From: Lyngbya sp. CCAP 1446/10
GTDB lineage: Bacteria; Cyanobacteriota; Cyanobacteriia; Cyanobacteriales; Microcoleaceae
Reading direction: 5' to 3'
DNA length: 47,795 bases
Assembly (NCBI RefSeq): GCF_026130175.1
Contig: NZ_JAIGNI010000045.1
Span: forward strand, 1 to 47,795
Shown here: one piece after another, positions 42,484-47,795 of the stretch
Layout of the letters: the number at the start of each line of letters is the position of its first letter
Numbering within the stretch: the first letter of the stretch is position 1
Position numbers and translations under genes: made by a program
Notes under the pieces: model-generated
Told to the model about the DNA's origin: nothing
The model's input: the letters and a program-made list of their open reading frames with translations, nothing else
Databases searched by the model: none

Positions 42484-45400
42484 ATGTTTGCAGATTTCTT
42501 TATTAAACGACCAGTCTTTGCTAGCGTATGCGCCTTAATTATTGTTTTGGTAGGCGCAATCAGCATTCCCACATTGCCGATCGAGCGCTTCCCCGACATT
42601 AGCCCCACCCAAATCAACGTCACAGCCAACTATAGCGGTGCCAATGCTGAAGTTGTCGAAAATGCGGTAACAAACATCCTAGAAAGGCAAATCAACGGCA
42701 TTGAAGGACTGAAATATCTAACTTCCAGTAGCACCAACAGTGGAACTAGCACCATTACAGCCACCTTTGATAGTTCCCGCGACAAAGATATCGCCGCCGT
42801 CGATGTGCAAAATCGAGTTGCAGTCGCTCAACCACAACTGCCAGATGCCGTACAACGCACAGGAGTTACAGTTACAAAACAATCTAACAGCCTGCTGCTG
42901 GCTATAGGATTATTCACCGAAAACAAAGAATACGACACCATATTTTTAAGCAACTACGCCGACCTCTATTTAGCAGATACTTTAAAAAGAGTAAAAGGCG
43001 TGGGCGACGTGCGAATTTTTGGGGAAAGACGCTATGCTATGCGCCTGTGGATCGACCCCAATAAATTAGCGGCTCGTAATCTAACAATGCAAGATGTAAC
43101 AAGAGCAATTAACGAACAAAACTTGCAAGTTGGTGTAGGAAGAATTGGTCAAGAACCCGCCCCAGAAGGGCAAATGTATCAGATTGATTTAAGTGCAGAA
43201 AGCCGTCTCAAAAGCCCCACAGAATTTGAAGAAATTGTTATTAAAAACGAAACAAATGGAACTTTAGTTAAGTTAAAAGATGTTGGTAGAGCCGAATTAG
43301 GAGCAGAAAATTATAACTCTTTTCTGCGATTTCGAGGTAAGGACGCGGTGGGTTTAGGAATTTACCAATTGCCCGGAAGTAATGCTCTAAATGTTGCCAA
43401 TTCCGTCAAAACAGAAATGGCAAGATTAGCTAAAAACTTCCCTCCAGGGGTGATACATAGAACCGCACTAGATACGACTCAATTTGTCCAAGAGTCAATG
43501 GCAGAAGTAATCAAAACTCTGTTTGAAGCAGTCTTGCTAGTGGTAATAGTAATTTTTGTTTTCCTGCAAGATTGGCGCACTACGATTATTCCCACCATCA
43601 CAATTCCCATTTCCTTGATTGGGACATTTGCCTTTATCAAAGCATTCGGCTTTACGATTAACAGTTTGTCTCTATTTGGTCTTACCTTAGCAACAGGTTT
43701 AGTGGTTGATGACGCGATCATCGTAGTCGAAAATATTGACCGCCTAGTCCGCCAAGGTATGAATGCCCGCCAAGCAGCTTCCGAGTCAATGCGGGAACTT
43801 TTTAGTGCTGTAATTGCCACTTCCTTAGTATTGATGGCCGTGTTTGTACCCGTGGCATTTTTCCCTGGGACAACGGGAGCACTCTATAAACAATTTGCCT
43901 TAACAATTGCTTTTTCCGTTCTGCTTTCTACCTTTATGGCGGTTACTCTTACTCCCTCACTTGCCGCTATATTACTGCGCCCAGGTAAGAAGTTTGGCGG
44001 CCCGTTGGGTTGGGTGTTTAACCGGATTAATATTTTTCTGGATTGGATGCAAAAGAAATATAGAGATTCCTTAATATTCTTAACACGATTTAAAACCGTT
44101 GTCACCCTGTTGTTTATTGCTTCTCTGGGATTCACAGCTTGGCTTTATTTATCAGTACCGACTGCATTTATCCCAGAGGAAGACCAGGGCTATTTTCTGA
44201 CAATTATTCAAGGGCCTCAAGGCGTTTCGCTGCAATACACTCAGCAGGTGATGGACGAAGTTGAAAAAGAAATCCTCAAAGTTCCTGAAGTTGTGGGGAC
44301 TTTTTCTGTAGGTGGCTTTGGTTTTAGTGGTAACAGTTCCAATCAGGGGATTATATTTACTACCCTTAAACCCTGGAAAGAACGTCACGGAGAAGAGCAA
44401 ACTGTACAGGCGATTATTGGTCAATTGCGGGGTAAGTTTTTCGCGATTCCAGAAGCTAGAATTTTCCCTGTGAATCCGCCGGCTATTCAAGGTTTAGGTC
44501 AATTTGGAGGTTTCCAATTTCAATTGCAAGACCGCAAAGGTAACAGCGGTTTAGATTCTCTGGTTGAGGCGATGGGTGGAATTTTAAAGCAGGCGAATCA
44601 GACGCCGGGATTGCAAGCGGTATTTAGTACGTTTGCTGCGAATACGCCTCAGTTAATTGTGGAAGTTGACCGCAATCGAGCTAAGGCTCTAGATATTCCC
44701 ATTAATGATGTTTTCAGTACGTTACAAACGGCTCTGGGCTCTCAGTATGTGAATGATTTTAATCTACAGCAGCGCAATTATCGGGTGTATGTTCAGGCGG
44801 ATAAACAGTTTCGTGATAACCCTGAAGATATTAGTAAGTTGTATGTCCGCTCTGGAAAGAATGAAATGATTTCTTTGAGCAATTTGGTGAAGATAACTCC
44901 GGTGGTGGGAGCGCAAACTGTTAACCACTACAATTTATATAGGTCAATTGAAATTAGTGGCTCTCCGGCTCCGGGATCGAGTTCTGGACAGGCGCTAAAA
45001 TCGATGGAAAAGGTGTCGGCTCAAGTTTTGCCGTCGGGTTTTGGGTATGAATGGTCGGGGAGTTCTTTAGAAGAAATTGAGTCTGGGGGTCAAGCGCCGA
45101 TTATTTTTGGTTTGGGGCTGGTTTTTGTGTTCTTGGTTTTGGCGGCTCAGTACGAGAATTATGTCGATCCTTTCATTATTTTGCTGGCGGTTCCTCTGGC
45201 GATTTTAGGTGCACTTTTAGCTCAGTCGTTGCGGGGTTTGGCGAATGATGTTTATTGCCAGATTGGTTTGGTGATGTTGATTGGGTTGGCTAGTAAAAAC
45301 GCGATTTTAATCGTGGAGTTTGCTAATCAGTTGCGGGAGCGGGGATATCCAATTGCTAAGGCGGCAGTTGAGGCGGCTCAAGAGCGTTTGCGACCGATTT

Positions 45401-45687
45401 TGATGACTTCTTTATCATTTATTTTGGGGATTGCTCCCCTAATTAACCCGGAAGGTGCGGGGGCGGCAAGTCGCCGATCGCTGGGGAATGCGATCGCGGG
45501 CGGGATGGTTGTTTCTACGTTCTTGAGTTTGTTTATGGTGCCGGTGCTGTATGTGGTGGTTGTCTCGGCTCGCGATCGCTTTACGAAACGCGATCGCCCG
45601 CAAAATCCGCCCCATGATGACACAAATTTGGACGGGAAAACGGCTCCTCGCGAGGAGGTTGAACGCGATCCAGTAGCGCCACTTTAA
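42484..45687 (+). CDS. RND multidrug efflux pump, HAE-1 (AcrB) family
   Basis: 1067 residues, the usual length. Starts FADFFIKRPVFASVCALIIV, the typical first membrane helix; a second set of helices begins near residue 530, giving the two-fold RND pattern. The proton-relay pair is in GLVVDDAIIVVENIDR of helix 4. Porter-domain phrases NSLLLAIGLF and LDTTQFVQ are present. It exports hydrophobic drugs or metabolites across the envelope with the upstream adaptor and an outer-membrane channel encoded elsewhere. There is no Shine-Dalgarno sequence: the AATTACC heptamers occupy that position. The C-terminus is a polar tail of about 40 residues. Confidence 0.95.
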   Translation: MFADFFIKRPVFASVCALIIVLVGAISIPTLPIERFPDISPTQINVTANYSGANAEVVENAVTNILERQINGIEGLKYLTSSSTNSGTSTITATFDSSRDKDIAAVDVQNRVAVAQPQLPDAVQRTGVTVTKQSNSLLLAIGLFTENKEYDTIFLSNYADLYLADTLKRVKGVGDVRIFGERRYAMRLWIDPNKLAARNLTMQDVTRAINEQNLQVGVGRIGQEPAPEGQMYQIDLSAESRLKSPTEFEEIVIKNETNGTLVKLKDVGRAELGAENYNSFLRFRGKDAVGLGIYQLPGSNALNVANSVKTEMARLAKNFPPGVIHRTALDTTQFVQESMAEVIKTLFEAVLLVVIVIFVFLQDWRTTIIPTITIPISLIGTFAFIKAFGFTINSLSLFGLTLATGLVVDDAIIVVENIDRLVRQGMNARQAASESMRELFSAVIATSLVLMAVFVPVAFFPGTTGALYKQFALTIAFSVLLSTFMAVTLTPSLAAILLRPGKKFGGPLGWVFNRINIFLDWMQKKYRDSLIFLTRFKTVVTLLFIASLGFTAWLYLSVPTAFIPEEDQGYFLTIIQGPQGVSLQYTQQVMDEVEKEILKVPEVVGTFSVGGFGFSGNSSNQGIIFTTLKPWKERHGEEQTVQAIIGQLRGKFFAIPEARIFPVNPPAIQGLGQFGGFQFQLQDRKGNSGLDSLVEAMGGILKQANQTPGLQAVFSTFAANTPQLIVEVDRNRAKALDIPINDVFSTLQTALGSQYVNDFNLQQRNYRVYVQADKQFRDNPEDISKLYVRSGKNEMISLSNLVKITPVVGAQTVNHYNLYRSIEISGSPAPGSSSGQALKSMEKVSAQVLPSGFGYEWSGSSLEEIESGGQAPIIFGLGLVFVFLVLAAQYENYVDPFIILLAVPLAILGALLAQSLRGLANDVYCQIGLVMLIGLASKNAILIVEFANQLRERGYPIAKAAVEAAQERLRPILMTSLSFILGIAPLINPEGAGAASRRSLGNAIAGGMVVSTFLSLFMVPVLYVVVVSARDRFTKRDRPQNPPHDDTNLDGKTAPREEVERDPVAPL

Positions 45688-45868
45688 CCGCCAGATCGGC
45701 CATGAGAGGAGTGTTCCAAAGGGTGAATGGAATCAGGCAGCAAACAAACGCTACTTTTCCTTTCACACTTGGCAAGATTTGGCAGATTTAGCTAATAATT
45801 GCGCTCTGGTAGGATTGTCAAATTGTGAAACTTAAAGATAAACTAGAAATTAAAAAGTACCTTAAATC

Positions 45869-46171
45869 ATGCAAATTACGATCGACCTTCCCGACAATCT
45901 GCCCCTGACTGAAGCCGATGTGCGACTCGAACTCGCGATCGTACTTTATCAACAACACAGCCTCAGTTTAGATAAAGCCGCTCAACTCGCTAAAGTTTCA
46001 GTGGACGACTTCTACCAACTATTAATTAGCCGCCATATCGTCACCCGGCCAGCAGATCCCGATGACGAACCTGCCGAACTCATACTAGCCAGCCTCCGCA
46101 ACTCCATGCAGCAAGTTAAAGAAGGCAAAGTTCATCCTATTTCTGAACTCTGGGATGGCATAAATGACTGA
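45869..46171 (+). CDS. UPF0175 family protein (antitoxin-like), no toxin adjacent
   Basis: 100 residues. LDKAAQLAKVSVDDFYQLL is the helix-turn-helix-like core of UPF0175, and the C-terminal SLRNSMQQVKEGKVHPISELWDGI (seen as SLRNSMQQVKEGK and HPISELWDGI) resembles the tail of antitoxins that occlude a toxin. In cyanobacteria UPF0175 genes are usually followed by a PIN or DUF3368 toxin. Here the next gene is convergent and encodes an HNH protein, so the partner is missing. Confidence 0.8.
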   Translation: MQITIDLPDNLPLTEADVRLELAIVLYQQHSLSLDKAAQLAKVSVDDFYQLLISRHIVTRPADPDDEPAELILASLRNSMQQVKEGKVHPISELWDGIND

Positions 46172-46176
46172 CAAGT

Positions 46177-46602
46177 TCATACAGGAGGATGTTCTCCCAT
46201 TGCATAGAGAATACGTCGTAGATTAACTAAACCTGCTCGATTTAAGCGTAAAATTTCAACAGTAACCCTTCCTATGGTTGTCAAACCAATAATTAGAGTA
46301 TAATCTTGATTCCAACTCAAATGTTCTTGCCAATTTTGTTGTCGGGGATGATAAATATCGACCGTAGATCCAGTCATGGGATCTTTACCTTCAGTTTTGT
46401 TATATTTATAGTTGTTACATCCTTGACAGGATAATGCTAAATTATCAAGCTTGCTGTCACCACCTTTACTTAAAGGTTGAATATGCTCGATAGAAAAACT
46501 GTGGGTAGCAAATTTTTCCTGAGAATAGCAATATTCACAGCAATTTTTTGCTCTTGATCTAACTTCTTGTTTGAGTTGAAGAGTAAGTTTGCTATCAGTC
46601 AT
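46177..46602 (-). CDS. HNH endonuclease
   Basis: 141 residues. CCEYCYSQEKF provides the first Cys pair, SIEHIQPLSKGGDSKLDNLALSCQGCN the His, Asn and second Cys pair of the HNH/zinc fold (here given as SIEHIQPLSKGG and NLALSCQGCN). The remaining C-terminal half (HPRQQNWQEHLSW, then NRAGLVNLRRIL) is the conserved tail of a cyanobacterial HNH group. A homing, restriction or repair role cannot be decided. It overlaps the upstream helical-protein gene by 8 bases and is probably translated with it. Confidence 0.88.
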   Translation of the reverse strand: MTDSKLTLQLKQEVRSRAKNCCEYCYSQEKFATHSFSIEHIQPLSKGGDSKLDNLALSCQGCNNYKYNKTEGKDPMTGSTVDIYHPRQQNWQEHLSWNQDYTLIIGLTTIGRVTVEILRLNRAGLVNLRRILYAMGEHPPV

Positions 46603-46996
46603 TATTAATTGGTTTGAGCCCCATTTGTGTAATTAAATTGGCAAGAGAAACTTGACGTGTTTGAGCTAACTGAGTTAAATATTCTAAGCGTTGAGCTTGA
46701 TATTTTTCTACTTGCTCAGTTGATTCTAAGAGTTGTTGATACTCTGATTCTGTTAAAGTTTCTCGATCGCGCTTGTCAATTAATGCTTGATATAAATGTT
46801 GCAATTCTTCAGGCAAACCTTGATTAATTTTTAGCAATAATTCAGACTCTTGTGTTGGCAAACTAGGAGCAATACTTTTAGCACGTAATTGAAGGACTTG
46901 CTCGATAAATTGCTCTAATTCATGTTGACTTAATTGCTGAACGGCTTGAAGTAAATCTAAGGCTGAGATTTGGGCTTCAATTTTAACAGTGGGCAT
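46595..46996 (-). CDS. Helical protein coupled to the HNH endonuclease
   Basis: 133 residues, nearly all helical and rich in Gln, Leu and Glu; the start KIEAQISALDLLQAVQQLS and LEQFIEQVLQLRAK resemble small proteins commonly found upstream of HNH genes in cyanobacteria. No catalytic motif is visible. The overlap with the HNH gene (46595-46602) suggests a fixed two-gene unit, with this protein possibly acting as inhibitor, targeting subunit or chaperone. No family name can be given. Confidence 0.65.
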   Translation of the reverse strand: MPTVKIEAQISALDLLQAVQQLSQHELEQFIEQVLQLRAKSIAPSLPTQESELLLKINQGLPEELQHLYQALIDKRDRETLTESEYQQLLESTEQVEKYQAQRLEYLTQLAQTRQVSLANLITQMGLKPINND

Positions 46997-47051
46997 GATA
47001 AGTAAACAATTGTATTTGAGATTTCTGGGTATCTCGATTGTAACAAATCGC

Positions 47052-47795
47052 CTAAGTGTTTGGTGGTTCCCACTTACAGATAGAGTCTGGCGAAAGAGGA
47101 CAAGTCTTGGGTGCGATCGGATTTCTGCTGAGGTCGAGTTTAGTCAGGTTAGTCAAGGATGCTAGCGGTTTGATATCGCCGATTTGATTGTCGCTGAGGT
47201 CGAGTTCAGTCAGGTTAGTCAAGGATGCTAGCGGTTTGATATCGCCGATTCGATTGTCGCTGAGGTCGAGTTCAGTCAGGTTAGTCAAGGATGCTAGCGG
47301 TTTGATATCGCCGATTCGATTGTTGTAGAGGAAGAGCTCCGTCAGATTAGTCAAGGATGCTAGCGGTTTGATATCGCTGATTCGATTTCCGTTGAAAAAG
47401 AGCATAGTCAGGTTAGTCAAGGATGCTAGCGGTTTGATGTCCCCGATCTGATTTCCGCTGAGGAAGAGTACAGTCAGGTTAGTCAAGGATGCTAGCGGTT
47501 TGATATCGCTGATTCGATTGTCGCTGAGGAAGAGTACAGTCAGGTTAGTCAAGGATGCTAGCGGTTTGATGTCCCCGATCTGATTGCTGTCGAGGTCGAG
47601 TACAGTCAGGTTAGTCAAGGATGCTAGCGGTTTGATGTCCCCGATCTGATTGCTGTCGAGGTCAAGTACAGTCAGGTTAGTCAAGGATGCTAGCGGTTTG
47701 ATGTCCCCGATTTGATTTTTTTGAAGGTTGAGCTCCGTCAGGTTAGTCAAGGATGCTAGTGGTTTGATGTCGCTGATTTGATTGTTGATGAGGCC
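47052..47795 (-). CDS. Leucine-rich-repeat protein, C-terminal part (gene runs off the window)
   Basis: The frame is open to the window edge and gives 247 residues. It has ten 22-residue repeats of the internalin type, L-x-x-N-x-I-x-D-I-x-P-L-A-S-L-T-N-L-T-x-L, then a short cap with two Cys (KTCPLSPDSICKW). The apparent start at 47750 is a TTG inside a repeat, so the true start is outside. The 66-bp DNA repeats are nearly identical (GGATGCTAGCGGTTTGAT recurs in every unit, with one G-to-T change in the outermost), much closer than protein conservation needs, pointing to recent tandem expansion or gene conversion. Its ligand is unknown. Confidence 0.9.
   Translation of the reverse strand, partial: GLINNQISDIKPLASLTNLTELNLQKNQIGDIKPLASLTNLTVLDLDSNQIGDIKPLASLTNLTVLDLDSNQIGDIKPLASLTNLTVLFLSDNRISDIKPLASLTNLTVLFLSGNQIGDIKPLASLTNLTMLFFNGNRISDIKPLASLTNLTELFLYNNRIGDIKPLASLTNLTELDLSDNRIGDIKPLASLTNLTELDLSDNQIGDIKPLASLTNLTKLDLSRNPIAPKTCPLSPDSICKWEPPNT

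Noticed and set aside
47130..47795. CRISPR-like regular repeats
   Set aside because: The 66-bp period is coding (22-residue leucine-rich repeats) and there are no unique spacers.
1..47795. tRNA, rRNA, tmRNA genes and plasmid or phage origins
   Set aside because: Looked for T-loop GGTTCGAATCC-like motifs, rRNA core sequences and iteron-type repeats; none seen.

Overview
The window looks like chromosomal DNA of a filamentous, non-heterocystous cyanobacterium of the Microcoleus/Oscillatoria type. The reasons are the very frequent HIP1 octamer (GCGATCGC and one-base variants), cyanobacterial genes (high-light-inducible protein, MntCAB manganese transporter, DUF1824, DUF3386, NifU-like scaffold), long PAS/GAF histidine kinases, and many short tandem repeats with a 7-bp unit (the STRR class known from cyanobacteria). 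The genus is inferred from style, not from a marker gene.

Layout. 1-1100: the tail of an IS5-like element, followed by a complete 854-bp IS1-family element with an 8-bp target duplication and a frameshifted transposase. 1.1-8.5 kb: glycogen synthase, DUF1824, a polysaccharide deacetylase, RNase III, a NYN-domain nuclease with an internal duplication, a high-light-inducible protein and small conserved proteins. 8.0-20 kb: signalling and carbohydrate genes, namely two sensor histidine kinases, a receiver-only regulator, a PAS-only protein, a GH57 enzyme, a NifU-like protein and DUF3386. 20.6-26.4 kb: an orphan ribbon-helix-helix protein, lepA, a Uma2-family nuclease, and a DNA methyltransferase paired with a putative restriction nuclease. 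26.5-29.5 kb: the manganese operon mntC-mntA-mntB on the minus strand. 29.65-34.4 kb: a cobalamin riboswitch with a candidate promoter, followed by an uncharacterised SAM methyltransferase and a lone CbiO-type ATPase; larC (nickel cofactor) and a YciO/Sua5 protein lie beyond. 34.6-39.1 kb: DUF427, RecQ, and a tightly coupled AAA-ATPase/TOPRIM-like pair that looks like an anti-phage or DNA-repair module. 39.4-45.7 kb: a PadR regulator with a candidate operator at its start codon, then an RND efflux adaptor and pump. 45.8-47.8 kb: an orphan UPF0175 antitoxin, an HNH nuclease with a helical partner, and a leucine-rich-repeat protein running off the window.

The main cross-cutting feature is repeat content. 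At least five unrelated heptanucleotide repeats occur. They are not scattered at random: several begin within a few bases of a stop codon or provide it, two with the same unit sit at the ribosome-binding position of start codons, and one lies in frame inside larC. A separate dispersed element with imperfect terminal inverted repeats and a heptamer core occurs three times, and one copy abuts the cbiO start codon and carries its only Shine-Dalgarno-like sequence.

Best candidates for something undescribed: the ATPase/TOPRIM-like pair (37285-39125), the riboswitch-controlled methyltransferase/CbiO unit (29651-32033), and the placement of heptamer repeats at gene boundaries. Everything here was read by eye; no database search was run.
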